From Verticillium longisporum (taxonomy: Eukaryota; Ascomycota; Sordariomycetes; Glomerellales; Plectosphaerellaceae), in the NCBI GenBank assembly GCA_019188255.1, contig JAETXT010000003.1:6572001-6636000 (forward strand): a stretch of 64,000 bases of DNA, in the 5' to 3' direction. Position numbers and translations under genes: made by a program. Each line of letters opens with the position of its first letter. The first letter of the stretch is position 1. The notes beneath the pieces are model-generated. The model was not told where the DNA came from. It made no database searches and saw only the letters and a list, made by a program, of their open reading frames with translations. Below, one piece after another: positions 32,684 to 44,671 of this stretch.

Positions 32684-35526
32684 ATGGAATCTACCTCCAT
32701 CAGGCAGTTGCTGAAAAAGCGCAAACGGGACCACCAGGTGGTCAAGAGACCAACACCACCCTGCGTCGTCGAGACCCTGACACCATGTGCAACTGCAGGG
32801 CCCTTTCCCCTTCACAACCACCAGTCGCTATCCGACTGGCAGACGACAGAACCTGCCAGAATCTCCCGGAGCGATGTGTACCATGGAATCCATCCTACCA
32901 TATACACTGCCGATGTTGATTCTTCTTGGACTCATGGTCTTGTTCATGAAGAACCAACGATTGCCAACCCTGAGCCTGTCGGTTGCGGAACCAAGCCCCT
33001 CGGACTTGATGTATTGAAGACACTGGGCCATGACTACCCGAAAATCAGCACGTACAGCCTTCGAGGAGCTGTGAGCAGAGTCAGCTCCATCGCGCCGTCA
33101 ACAATTTCGCAGCTTTCCTCGACCGGATCAGGTTCCGGCTCCGTTCTGTCGCCTGTCTGTACAACATCTTCCGCGGACTGGTTCGCAGCTGGATGGGATG
33201 CCTATTCACGCGGACCAAGCCCATGCGACCAGTCTGCTATCCCCACCGTGGTCAGCGAGGGGAAGGCCATCGATATTTCCCTACACACTGTCCAGAAACA
33301 TTGCTATCCGCAGTCCTTCGGCGCGCAGTGGCCTTCAAGCAGTCAATCTCAGCAGCAGCAGACTCATACTTGTAATTGGACCGGCTGCAGTCAGCCAAGC
33401 TTTTCTTCCAAAGATGGCCTCGCCTGGCACGTCAAGCTCGAGCACCTGGTTGTCTGTCCTGTCCCTGGATGTCTCGAGGATACTTTACAGAGCGTGAAAA
33501 TGCTCGAATCCCACATTAGATGCGCTCACCCTGCATCTTGGAAGCAGCGTCATGGAGACGAAGAATCGCCCGAGACACCGACAGCCACGGAAGTTCGAAA
33601 GACAACGACACCGTCGCCACACCTCCCTGGCAAGACACCTGGGTTAGACGTTTCCGCCCAACAACACCATCGACTTGACGATGGCAAATCTCACACCCAT
33701 TCTGTTAGTGCGATGAAGGGGCGGTGCCGGGGGCAGTTGTTTGATCTTGTCACGAAAAAAGCAAAACTCAAGGGTTCGTCAATCGCCATGTCATTCAAAC
33801 TCGTGCTCTTGCTGATACGGAAGCGCCAGGTGGATCGGCGTCACCAGCTACCCTTCAGAGGCTTGTTGATAATGTGAGCTTCCCGATCATTTGGGAACAT
33901 GGCGTGTTGCCTTTCCTCATCGAGTTCGTCCCATCGTGGTGCGGGCCCAAGCATACCATAAGCATCAACAGGGGCAGAACTCAAGGCACTCGTCGTGTCT
34001 GTATCATGACAGAGAAGCCCGTCTCCAGGGCTCGGCGTGTAACAATTGCCAGCCATGTCCGCGATCTTCTTCCGGAGACCCATAAGATGACTGTCAGCTT
34101 TTTGTTTTCCACCGGGGCTGTGGAAAGGCTTGTCTGGGCACGGGGCCTGGCTAGCGACATGCCAGACGAGACCTGCCTGCCTCGCAACCCATTCTACTTC
34201 AGGGAACCCTGCATGGGGGACAGTATTGGCATCGAGGGCACCCGGACCTACGATGACAGCACAGCAACACTAGGTCCCTGTGTAATAGTTGGGGGTGGTG
34301 CCTACTGGCTCGCCAACTTCCATCCGTTCATCAACGCCTTCCATCACATCCAGGCAGTTGCTGTTCAACATCCATCTCCTATGGATCGTGAACGCTGCAT
34401 GGTAGAGGAGCACGATACATTGCCACTTGAGGTAGATTTCTTACTTGGTAAGCTGACTGCCACGTCTGGTCTCGACCTTGAAACTACTCGGGTCTCCCAC
34501 GACCCTTACTGGGACGAGTGTGGCAAGGAGCCCCCTCTCATTGTGACCGACTGGATTCTTATTAGTTCTCTTTCTCGAAACGCGAACATAATGCGACGCT
34601 TCCCCTCCGAAACTATGCCACTCATGAAGCAGGAAGTCATCAAGGACACGGCCCCGATCACACCAGGTGCCATGGTCTACTCAACAGGGCGGACATCGGG
34701 CCCACAACGAGGTCAGATCTGCGAGGTGCCTGCCTATGTCTCAGCTGCGTCCAACGGTACAGGCAAAGCCACCAGAGAATGGTTCGTTGAGGAGCTCTTA
34801 AGTGAGGATGAACCAGAAGACGATGAATGGATCCGTGACGGCATGGGCTGTCCAGGCGACAGCGGCGCTGCCATCGTGGACGCTGAATCTAGCGCGTTGC
34901 TGGGCCAGCTCTGGGGCCGAAATGCATACTATGGTCCTGGTCCGCGTGTTGCATACTTTACACCTGTTACGGATCTATTCGATGACATACAAGAGCGCTG
35001 CGCTCAGCAGTCCAGACCCCAGCTCCCGGCTGATTGCGACGATTGTGATCGTTATCCAGTATATCCAGGATGTCGACGCTGTTACGATCTTCGAAACTAC
35101 CTTGACAGCCGACGCAGCAGTCGCGAGTCGCTGAGGAGCATGATTGGCGGTGTAATGGACAGTGAACGTGTCGCACGGGCGGATGTGATGAGCATCACAG
35201 AGGGTCCAAGCGAACTGGCGACGCCGAAGGACCAGTCATACTGGCTAAGACATGCCGGCACCGAGGATGTCGGTAACAGCTTCCCTGGTACGTCGTACGG
35301 GCTTTCCCCTGCAGGACCAGCGAACCTCTTTGGAAGTTTTAGTTTTGCGCAGGTATCCAGCACTCCCAAAGTTTTGGACGTCAAAAGCCCATACGCTACG
35401 ACGTTGAACATTGAAGAGGCCTACGAGGTAACTGCTGACGCAGGCGTCGGCACTAAGAGACAGGCTGTGGATTTGCCCCTCGCGGGAAGTGCCAATCCCG
35501 CTGGCAAGAGAGCGAAGATTCCTTAG
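32684..35526 (+). CDS. C2H2-finger protein fused to a trypsin-like serine-peptidase-like domain; one frame break
   Basis: I do not recognise a named family. The N-terminal ~225 residues are Ser/Thr-rich. Two C2H2-like fingers lie at about 228-285 (CNWTGC...WHVKLEH and CPVPGCLED...HIRCAH), spaced C-x4-C then His. A linker leads to LFDLVTKKAKL, where the frame jumps by one missing base in the A-runs at ~33749-33762. The second frame continues FVNRHVIQTRALADTEAPGG and runs without stop to 35526; the corrected length is 947 aa. The C-terminal domain has YWLANFHPF (His ~546), IVTDWILIS (Asp ~622), YSTGRTSGPQRG and GCPGDSGAAIVD (Ser ~726), the His-Asp-Ser order and GDSG box of trypsin-fold peptidases. 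A Cys-rich patch (CDDCDRYPVYPGCRRCYDL) follows. No signal peptide is seen. Proteolysis is inferred, not shown. Confidence 0.75.
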
Positions 35527-35593
35527 TGGAAACCATGAGATTGTCTTGGTTTTGGCTTTTAGATAGCGCTGCTCTAGCAATACCGTCTATACA

Positions 35594-37703
35594 TCAACCA
35601 GGGAAGCCACCCCTCGCCATCTTCTTTGCTCTCTGATCCCGGCGGTTGTGATTCGCCTTGGACCCCTTGTTCGCTTCTTTCCTACGCCGTGCCGCTTCTG
35701 TATCCTTATCACTTGCCGGACCAGCGACATTGCCGCCGCCGCCGCCGCTGCCAGAGCCACCGCCACGGCCCCTTCCTCGTCCCCTATCTGACCCGCCGCC
35801 TCTGCCACCCCGAAAAGATGATGAAACCCCAGTATCTGTCCCCGAATCTTCTCCTCTCCCCCGCCAAGATGTGCTTGCCAACTCCGTCTGAATGCCGGTG
35901 AACGTGTTATGCTTGATTTCCAGGCGTCGTTTCAACCGTGGGTTTCGACCCAGCATGACAGCCCAGCCCTCGATAGCTTCGTCCGTCATTCCCGTAACTT
36001 CCCGCAGTTTGCCACGGGGGTCACTTCGTCTCGTGCTTGCGTCGCGGTCAAAGACTTTGGGATCAGCTTGCCAACCGCGGAAGAGTGTCTCTTCATTGGC
36101 GTTACCGTCAACCTCGTCATCCCCGCCGGCAGCTGTGTCCACCGCGCCGCCCACATCATCAGCGTCGTACGTATCGTCGCGCTCGTCGTCGTCCGAGTCG
36201 AAAGCTGCGAGGGCGGACATGATAGCTGCCTTGTTGGGTGCTGTTTTGCGGTCGGCTAAAACGTCGTCTGCAGTCTTTGCTGGATTACGCTTGCCGAAGT
36301 GAAGATTTGCCATCTCGCTGGTGAGCTCGTCATCGTCGAATATACTCCGACGCTGAGGAAGGTTTTGTGACGGGGTTGGTGCCGAGCGCGGGGCCATAGT
36401 ACTCCCTGGAAGCGATTCGATGGTAGATTGGGAAGATCTTAAGGATGTCAGCATTTGTTACATCGGCTTAGGATGTGACTGTTCGGCAGACTTACAACAG
36501 CTCGGCACGGTCCGCAGCCGCCAATGCGGGTGGCAAATCGTCTTCGAGAAGCTTAGCAATGACTGCTTCGGGATCCTCGCCGAACTCGTCAAGCAATTTG
36601 GCTACAAAGCCGGATCCAAGATCGGGAAACAGGTCCTGGATTACTGCGATCTGGCTCATCCTGTGAATGTGCATCTCCATACCAGCATCGCCGTCCGCAA
36701 GGCCCTTTCCCTTATCAACCTTCTGTCTCCTTCTCTTTGCCCGTGGACGCGATGGGCCAACACCTGCCTTCTTAAAGCCCTGCAGCGTCTCAAGCCTAGC
36801 TTTCAATGTAGGTGATAATGTGCCAGCATCTTCTGCGCGCCGCAAAAGGATGGCTAGCAAAGGCGTCGCGCTGACAAGCTCGGCAACCAGAGAATCATTG
36901 ACGTTGAGAGGCCCGGAGCGATGCGCCTCGGCGATAGATGTGAGTTCGAATAGAGAATCTGCGAGCATGCCCCATCGTGCTTTGCCGTTTCCGTTACTCC
37001 CAGTTTCTATGCTTTCTGTGTTTCTGGAGTTGCCGTCTTCCGTAAGCCCAACCAAACAAAGGTATGTCGTTGCGATGATGACTTTCCTGAGCGGTGGGTT
37101 CATAATCTTGTATCGCGTGACGAGACCATCTAGGAGATCGCTACCTGCCAGGATGAAGGCGGCCACATCACGTGAAGCATGTATTAAATGATTCAATCTC
37201 GTGAGTGTTCTCTCCAGGGCCACGATGTCGGTTTTGAAGCCCGCATCTAATTGCGTGATAAGAGATTTCTTCAGGGGCGAGAGGCTCGTTTCTAAGACAG
37301 CGGGCTGTGTCGAGAAGAGCATTGAAAGTGAGACCGAAATGTGAGCTTTGGTGTAAAGCTTGGAAGCATCGGCGAGAATTTGCCATCTCGTAAGCTCCGG
37401 CGGTGGATTGACAGTTGTTCGCCTGGCAAAGAGGTTGAGGGTTGAGTTGAGGAGTGATTTCGCCGTCTGTGAGGGGCCTAATATGAGGGAAGGGCCTGTT
37501 TGCGCAACTTCTTGGATGAATGACGCCAAGAAGAGAGGTAAGCTGTCGGCCTGCGAAAGAATGTCATCGGCCTGAAGACAATATGCCCGTGCCGATATGT
37601 CCCATGCATCGAGTAGAGCATCCCAATCTTGCTGACTGAGATGTGAGCGAAGTGAAGGAGGGGGAAAGGGCGCCAACGGAGGAAGAACTTGAGAGGATGC
37701 CAT
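35594..37703 (-). CDS. CUE-domain protein, Cue3/ASCC2-like
   Basis: Cue3/ASCC2 binds ubiquitin as part of the complex (yeast RQT, human ASCC) that splits collided ribosomes in quality control. Exons on the minus strand are 37703..36496 and 36437..35594 (58-nt intron, GTAAGT..TTAAG), giving 683 aa. The N-terminal alpha-helical region starts MASSQVLPPLAPFPPPSLRS. The CUE domain is near residues 340-385 (QIAVIQDLFPDLGSGFVAKL; EDPEAVIAKLLEDDLPP), with the LFP and di-leucine motifs that contact ubiquitin. The C-terminal half is acidic, then Gly/Arg-rich (RGRGRGRGGGSG) and ends in a basic tail, suggesting RNA or ribosome contact. An in-frame upstream start exists, but MASSQVLPP looks like the native N-terminus. 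It diverges from RPS20. Confidence 0.88.
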
Positions 37704-38204
37704 GATTGCACTGCATCGGAGTAACGGATGAACCAGACCACTGTCATGCACGAGGTCCCCTTTTGTTCCCGTGAAGCTCACGACGTCTTTTGTATGAATG
37801 GAGCTCCAGCAACTCAGACTGACGTCGCCGGATGAATCATCATGATCCCTGCTGCGCGATGTGGACGATAATGGGAAAGATACCTAGGTACAAGCTGGGG
37901 AGAAAGACCCCACACTAGCCCGAATCTATACTAGCATCTCCTTCACGCAAGCCCTACCGGCTCCACAATTCTGTTTGAACTCCACGAAAAAGTTCGCGAT
38001 CCAGATCTCAGTCCTTTTTTACCCCTCGAAGCTACACTTGCCAATCCGCCTTCATCACTTTGCCGGTACGTACAGCTGTCAAATTAGAGCGCAGGGCCTA
38101 TTATCAACTTAAGACACTTTGAGACTATCGACAGAGTACTGACATTGCGACAGAAACGTCTACCGTTCGAGTCGTGAAGAGCCCATCCAACCAATACCAT
38201 CACC
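37704..38204. promoter_or_regulatory. Divergent promoter between the CUE3-like gene and RPS20
   Basis: About 500 bp separate the two start codons. A palindromic TACCTAGGTA lies at about 37883-37892. A pyrimidine-rich tract (TCCTTTTTTACCCCTC) occurs around 38011-38026 on the RPS20 side, common before fungal ribosomal-protein transcripts. A possible 5'-UTR intron for RPS20 cannot be excluded. Confidence 0.4.
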
Positions 38205-38671
38205 ATGTCGTACAAGCGTAAGCCGGCCAACATCCAGGCGTCTCGAATCGCGGACTGACATTCTTTGGCAGAGGAGAAGGGTGCCCCCGGCGCTGAGGTC
38301 AAGACCCACAAGATCAGAATCACTCTGTCTTCCCGCAAGGTCCAGGCTCTCGAGAAGACCTGCACTGAGCTCCTCGAGCGTGCCAAGTCGAAGGACCTGA
38401 AGAGTACGCACCCCAAGCTCGATGTCGGACTACGAGCGCACCAAATGCTAATCACTTACGAACAGCCAAGGGCCCCGTCCGCCTCCCCACCAAGACCCTC
38501 AAGGTCACTACCCGCAAGACCCCTTGCGGTGAGGGTTCCAAGACCTGGGACTGCTTCGAAATGCGCATTCACAAGCGCCTCATCGACCTCAACGCCCCCA
38601 CCGAGATCGTCAAGCAGATCATTGTCAATATCGAGGCCGGTGTCGAGGTTGAGGTCACCATCGCCGCTTAA
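38205..38671 (+). CDS. RPS20: 40S ribosomal protein S20 (uS10)
   Basis: This is a component of the small-subunit head. The model is join(38205..38217, 38272..38403, 38466..38671), giving 116 aa, normal for uS10. Exon 1 is only 13 nt (MSYK plus one base); introns are 54 and 62 nt. The protein reads [78 protein letters not shown] and ends VEVEVTIAA, all highly conserved. Simple ORF finding misses the gene because no exon stands alone. Confidence 0.97.
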
Positions 38672-39122
38672 GCGGTATGATTCGACTTGTGCAGCACATT
38701 CTCGTTCCCGCGACACAGCTTGGCTATCTTTGCGGGCAGCCGCCAGTACACTGAAATATGCTGATGACGGCGTGAAGGCTGTCGTCTTCACAGCAGTGTG
38801 CTCGTCGGATTGCTCCAGGGGTGGAGTAGATGTGGCGAATTAGATCCGGTCACTGCATAGCGGCCCGGGAGCAATAAAAGAATATTAAAGTAATGATTGA
38901 TCCATTGTGATGTCTCATCCATGCCCTGGACCAACTATTACATATGTGGCGCGTATAGATTGTAATACAATAGTAGCTTGTCCCCTGGAGAAGCTCCATA
39001 AAACTCGTCATTTCCCAACTTGGTGCCATCATGCCATAATACGAAACGAAGTTGAGGATGACGCGTTCATTCTGACCGTTTTGTGAGGCACTGTGCCAAT
39101 CCTGATCTCTACAAGACTGTCG

Positions 39123-41314
39123 TTATATATTCCATAAACATGCTTCCCGCATAGGAGGCAATTCCGGCATCAGGCCTCCCTCAAAACGGCCCGTTTGAGC
39201 AAAAGACTGCCATTGTGCCTTTGACTTCTCATCATATGCCTCAACGGGAAGCTCAGTGTCTTTGTAGTACGCTGGTGCTCCGTCGGGAAACCATATTCTT
39301 GTCCAGGACCCGTTAAATGCTCTTATCCCTGGACGGCCGTCTTGATATGTGACTGTCTTGCCGTTCCACTGTGCTAGCTGACCGTCCATATTCTTAGTGG
39401 CGTAAGATGATAGGTCAGGATGCTGTTTGGAGCTTCCTGGCGGATATGGGCCAGCGCCGCCGCAGCTGCCTGCCACTGCTACTGCTGGCTTTGCAGCTTG
39501 AACCCCGTTATTGGAGCCGCCGAAAGGATTGGACGAAGGTGGGTTGCCTGTGGTACTTGAGGCTTGGCCGAATGGGGATGGATTGCTTGCCTGCGTGAAG
39601 GGAGTTGCTGCTGCCGCTCCGCTAGACTGTGATGCCTGGCCGAACGGGTTGTTTGCTGCGGGGACAGATGGCTGAGCCGACTGGCCAAACGGACTGGTCG
39701 TTGCAGGCTGCGTCGGTTGTCCGAAGGGACTCACTGTGGGCTGCTGCGCAGGCTGGCCAAAAGGACTTGCACCAGCACCCTGAGCAGGTTGTCCGAAAGG
39801 GCTGGCCGTCGCTGATTTCGTCGGCTGTCCAAAGGGGCTCGAAGTCGCAGGCTGGGGTGATGGGCCGAAAGGATTAGACACAGCAGGTTGGGATGGTGCG
39901 CCGAAAGGTGAAGCACCTTGCTGATTCTGTCCGCCGAAAGGACTTGCTGGCTTGACAGTGCCTCCAAATGGACTTGTCGTGGTGTTCGAGTTGGAATTGT
40001 TCGCCGCCACGCCAAATGGACTTGACGTACTCGGGCTTCCAAATGGATTCGGCTTCTGTCCCAATGCACTCGTCTGACCAAAAGCACCGGAGCCTCCCGC
40101 TGGTTGCGACGCCTGTCTGAACGCTGGTGCCCCAAATGGGCTGGGCTTTTGGCCTAATGCTGACGCCTGCCCGAACGCTGATGTCGTGGAGGGCTGGCCT
40201 GGCTGGCTAAAAGCTGGAGTAGGTTGAGCCGGCTGGCCAAACGCTGGCTTTCCAAATGCTGAAGTAGTTGGTGGTGGCTGGCCAAACGCTGATGTCGGTT
40301 GCGAAGCTTGTCCAAACGCGGGCGTACCAAAGGGACTGGGCTTCTGGCCAAGTGCATTGGGCTGCCCAAAGGCACTGGTACTCGAGGGCTGTCCAAAAGT
40401 GCTCGCACCGGAGTTATGTGCTTGGCCAAATGGGCTACTAGTGTTAGAAGATGGAGTGTTGCCACCGAATAGAGAAGAGGATTGCGCATTGCTTGAAAAT
40501 GGGTTCGAGGAGTTGGTGCCAGAATTAGACTGAAAGGAACTGGCCTGCGAAAAGGCAGATTCAGCCCTATTTCCCTTGAGGAATTCGCCAGTGGTGCCGC
40601 CGGGCAGTGTGTTTTGTTTGCAGATATCGATTCGATTCGGATGGTTGTTTCCAGCGGCAATGATGAACTGTATCGCACCGTCGAGATTTCCGACCGTCGT
40701 CTGGATCTGCTGCTCGGCCTGTTGATATAGTTGCTGCGCTTCGTTGAGCTAGAGACGGTCAGCCAATGCCGGGTATGTAGACGGAATAAGCCTTGTTTTT
40801 CGTACTGCCTGCTGTGGACTGCCTTTGGACGCTGCCAGTACGTGATGCAGTCGCATCTCCTCGAAGCTCTGTTCTCGAGCACTGCCTCCAAATAGCTGCT
40901 CGGGTGCGTCCCGGCCAGGACCATACGCAGAAAGAATCCATTGTGGTCGCTCTGTCGTCAAGTCTTTCTCGATGGTCTCTTTGGTCATTGAATATGTGTT
41001 TGTGCCTATTATAAATCAGCCATTGTAACCACTGTAATTGTTTCAACGTCATTTTCTGCTACGAACCATTGTCGCTGCTTCCGTTACCGAATCCACCCCC
41101 GCTTGACGGGTTGTTGAAGGCTGAGAATCGATTGCCAGTCTGGGTTCGGTTTGTGTTTGGGTGTTCAAAGCGACAGTTCTCTAAGAAAATGTGTGAGCAA
41201 TGCGGACAAGACAGGTATTTAGACGCATCGTCAAGAGAGCAGTCGCTCCTGTGTAGTGGGGGACGCACGTCCAAACCTGCAGTTGCCTGCATCCCAAAAT
41301 TTGCAGACAACCAT
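39123..41314 (-). CDS. FG-repeat nucleoporin with N-terminal CCCH zinc finger (NUP42/NUPL2, Amo1-like)
   Basis: Proteins of this type sit at the cytoplasmic face of the nuclear pore and help mRNA export. Exons on the minus strand are 41314..41269, 41180..41067, 41005..40806 and 40748..39123, giving 661 aa. The CCCH finger at the start is split by intron 1: MVVCKFWDAGNCRFGQNCRF then EHP (C-x7-C-x5-C-x3-H). A conserved helical segment follows (TKETIEKDLTTERPQWILSA; LNEAQQLYQQAEQQIQTTVG). A long FG domain (~200-560) carries dozens of SPFGQ, SAFGQ and NPFG repeats. A conserved C-terminal block ends the protein (WNGKTVTYQDGRPGIRAFNG; RIWFPDGAPAYY). The FG part contains no Met codon upstream of nt 40064, so start-based searches truncate it. 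Confidence 0.88.
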
Positions 41315-41874
41315 GGCAAGGTCAGAGGAGGCAGAAGTAGAGGGTTATACCCGTCTCGTCGATTTCATTTCGGATGTCCAGATAGAATGTTGGTATGATT
41401 CCTGGTCACAGACTTGTGTGTTTGGCTTTGTTGTAGTGGTGAAGGTTAATAGGTAAGGTAGATTGGGTTAGTAGGTATGTTCTTCACGCGGTTCAGCCTT
41501 TCTTGCTCAGCCTTGCTGCACGGGAGGACGGGTTCTGAGTGCCGCAAGTGGGGAACAATACAGTTCGTGGAGTTACAGATCGCACTGTCAGCACTGCATG
41601 ATCTCAATCCCATCAACTATAAGCGTTTCGATACAATGTGAGGCAAAAGTAGGTCAAGATTCTGTCAAGATGTTCATTCCAGATATTTCTCAATGCATCA
41701 ATTCAATTCGTGAAAGCACTATTCACATATCAGCCCGCTACACCGTACACCAGGACTGATCCCCCAGCTCAGGCCTCCAGCTGCTTTATGTTCCTTGGTT
41801 AGGTACCTAAGGTAACTAAAGCATGACAATTTTACAGCACATTGACAAGCTGACCACGTTCGTTCAATTTCATC

Positions 41875-43616
41875 CTAGTCCCGCCTGCGGTACTCCACGA
41901 GGCAGCCATCCTTGACGCTGGTGAAGGTGTCGCTCAGCTGGAATTCCGACACACGGTGACGTCCATACTCAAAGTCCGGGCTGCCCTCGCCAGGGTCCAC
42001 CACGCCGACAGCCTTGCGCAGGTCATATAAGTACAGAGTGCGCGCCAGCGTTACCATCATTTCGACGTAGGCCAGGCCTTTGCCGATGCAACCGCGAGGA
42101 CCCACGGAGAATGGGCAGAACGCGCTCTGTGCAGCGGTCAAATCAACCTCGGTCGTGGCGCGGCCCGTCGACGCCCTCGTAGCGCCAACAATCCACCTCT
42201 CGGGCTCGTAGGCAAACGGTGACGAGTAGTAGTTCTCGTTGTGGTGAATAGTGTAGTGGGGCGTGCCAACAACGGTGCCAGCGGGGATGAAGCTTCCGTC
42301 AATCGTCAAGCCACCTGGGAGAACCTCCCGGGGGAGCAGACCACCAACAGAGGGCGAGAGACGCATGGCCTCGTCGACGCAGGCGCGGAGGTAGGAGCAC
42401 GAGTTTAGGGTCTGTCCCTGGTGGATTTCCTCCACATCACTAAACTTGCTGCGGATCTCCTCTGTGGCCTTTTGAAGAGCTGCCGGGCTACGGGTAATGT
42501 AGAACAGAGTAGCGGCCATGGCAGTCGAGGTGGTGTCGGAGCCAGCAATGATACTGTCGGCTAGTCAGTTGCCAACGTTCTTCGAGCGGCAGGCAACACT
42601 TACAGAAGGTTAGATTCGCTCCACAACTCGGGAGTAGAAAAGCCCTGGCCGGTTTCGGGGTCCCGGGCCTTGAGCAGGTGGTAAAAGAAGTCGCGACGGT
42701 CAGTATCGTCGCCGAGCTTAGTACGCTCGGTCAGTTGACCCTTGCTGTATACCATGTAGCGAGCACGGCCGGCGGCAATCTGGGGGAATAGGAACTTGTC
42801 AAGCTTGAGTTTGTCGACGATTGGCATGGTACCGCACTAGTTTTCTGCGTCAGCACATCATTAAAACCCGACTCTCCTTTGGATGAGACCTACGATCAAG
42901 TGACGCTTGGTTGCGGCAGCAATTAGATCGAGCGCGAAACGGTTGTCAGGAGCCTCGAGCATGTGGAATGCTTTGCCGTAGGCAAGATCACCCAGGATAT
43001 CCATGGCAAGGTAGTTGCACCAATCCGTCATATTCTTGGGTGTGGACCAGCCCTTCTTCTCCAGATTATCGGCGCCAGCGCCAATTTGCGAGGTGAAGGT
43101 CCGTACGTTGGCAAGAATGTAGCGTTCCATCTCGCGGATGGCGTTGTCGGAGAAAGACTGAGCCATGACGCGGCGCTTTCGCGCGTGTACGTCTTTGTCG
43201 CGCGTGTTGTGCGTGTTGGGGGCTGGGTGTACGAAGGCGTTGTAGAATTCGGCCTTGCGAACGTTAGAGCGGAAGCCATAGATCTCCTTGAGGGCCGTGT
43301 TTGAATTGAAAGAAACGCTGTTTGGGCCAAAGCGAACGATTTTGCCATATTTCTCATGCATGCGCCAGAACTCGAGGTGGCGGTCCCCCTTCCAGGCATG
43401 ATATAACTGGTAAGCATCCGTGACTTTGGCAATGAGTGGCCCCGGGTACTTAGCCAGCGGGTGGAAGAAGATGCGATAGACAATGAGGATTATCGTCTAT
43501 GCCTCTGGTTAGATTATGTCTTCTTGACATGAGGAATTGCTTTGATAACGTACGTAGAGCGCCGCGGCGGCGGCGATTAGCCCAAGCCAGAACCACAGAT
43601 GACTGAGGTTAGCCAT
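41875..43616 (-). CDS. Cytochrome P450 monooxygenase (membrane-anchored, class II)
   Basis: This heme-thiolate monooxygenase is anchored in the ER by an N-terminal helix. Exons on the minus strand are 43616..43554, 43496..42894, 42836..42604 and 42553..41875, giving 525 aa. The anchor is MANLSHLWFWLGLIAAAAAL followed, across intron 1, by TIILIVYRIFFHPLAKYPGP with the proline-rich hinge. The I-helix oxygen-binding motif is AGSDTT, the K-helix ExxR is EAMR, the PERF-type motif is PERW, and the heme loop is FSVGPRGCIG with the Cys ligand near residue 455. All catalytic landmarks are present. It resembles fungal P450s often labelled benzoate 4-monooxygenase or trichothecene-hydroxylase-like; the substrate cannot be inferred. 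The neighbours are housekeeping genes, so there is no sign of a biosynthetic cluster. Confidence 0.93.
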
Positions 43617-44671
43617 TCTGCTCTTTTTCTAGATCGTGTCAGTATCAGGTTGGCCGTGGTGGATCTTCCAAAGTTCACGCTGTTTGTGATATAACTACCG
43701 GTAGGGACGAAGTCCAATCCAGCTTTCGAGAGAAGCAAAAAGGGAGAAAGAATTTAGACTCTGTCCGATGAGAAGATGAGAGAAAACTCCCCGCACATCT
43801 TCCGCCATCACCTCGTCATGCCCACACACCTTATACACATCCACCTCCCTCATCCGGGGTTCCCAGCCCCAAACAAAGTTCGGCTTACTACGGTCCAACG
43901 TCTCCAAGACGCTTCCCCAAACTTCCCCAGCCCCACGACGCTGTCACTTGCCCCATTCGGCCGCCCACGGCTATCGGCGGAACGCTCATCCATGGCCAAG
44001 TACCAGATTCTGCATGCGTTGTCTGACCTTGGTCCATCCCCACGATTGAGGCGTACGTATCGGCCGCCCAATCATCGCGGTGACATTACCCACCGCGGGC
44101 GGCATTACGCGGAGCAGCGCGGGCCTGGTGGACGTCCACGCCTGCTTTCCGCGGTGGGTCTTATGCCGGAACACTGGATTGAGGTGGGGTCACTTCTCCG
44201 CCGCCGAAGGCACCATGCACGGGCCGACTGTCGAGCATTCGTATTGTTGCTTCAATGGTCTTCACCTTTCAGTGATTTCCAAAATTTACCCCTCATCGTT
44301 GTTCTGCTGCTCCGTTGTCGCATGGCAAGTCCTGGCGAGTTTCCGCGAGTCCTGATGGTATGTGAGACGTAACATGCATTTGCGGACGTGGTCTACATTA
44401 CTGTGTTCCAGGCGCACTATTGTTTCAGCCCTCTCATCGATTGAAGGTTTACTCAACAATGTCCCAAAGAGCTGAGGACACGGACAATAATGTTACGAGG
44501 TCAGGGCCAACATAACCACACACATGGACGTGTGCGTGTGACTAAGTTATTTGGGTGTGATGATCATCAATTGTCAATTCTTCTAGCACTTTTGTACAAA
44601 TTTCATTTTACACAACATAGAAAAGACCATATTTTCCAACCCATGTCCGCCCCATTCCAGTCATTGAACCC
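43617..44671. other. Intergenic region between CWH43 and the P450, 1.05 kb
   Basis: This holds the P450 promoter side and the CWH43 3' end. No conserved open frame, RNA gene or repeat was recognised. The 3' part (44560-44640) is AT-rich, as expected for polyadenylation sequences of CWH43 on the minus strand. Confidence 0.5.

Noticed and set aside
40154..40924. 256-codon frame overlapping the FG nucleoporin on the same strand
   Set aside because: It is an out-of-frame reading of the FG repeats (repeated LASQ/HQRSG-type residues). The FG frame gives the conserved domains.
28191..43616. Secondary-metabolite cluster suggested by the amidase, Zn2Cys6 factor and P450
   Set aside because: There is no synthase, terpene cyclase or transporter. 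The P450 lies about 10 kb away from the pair, among CUE3, RPS20 and nucleoporin genes.
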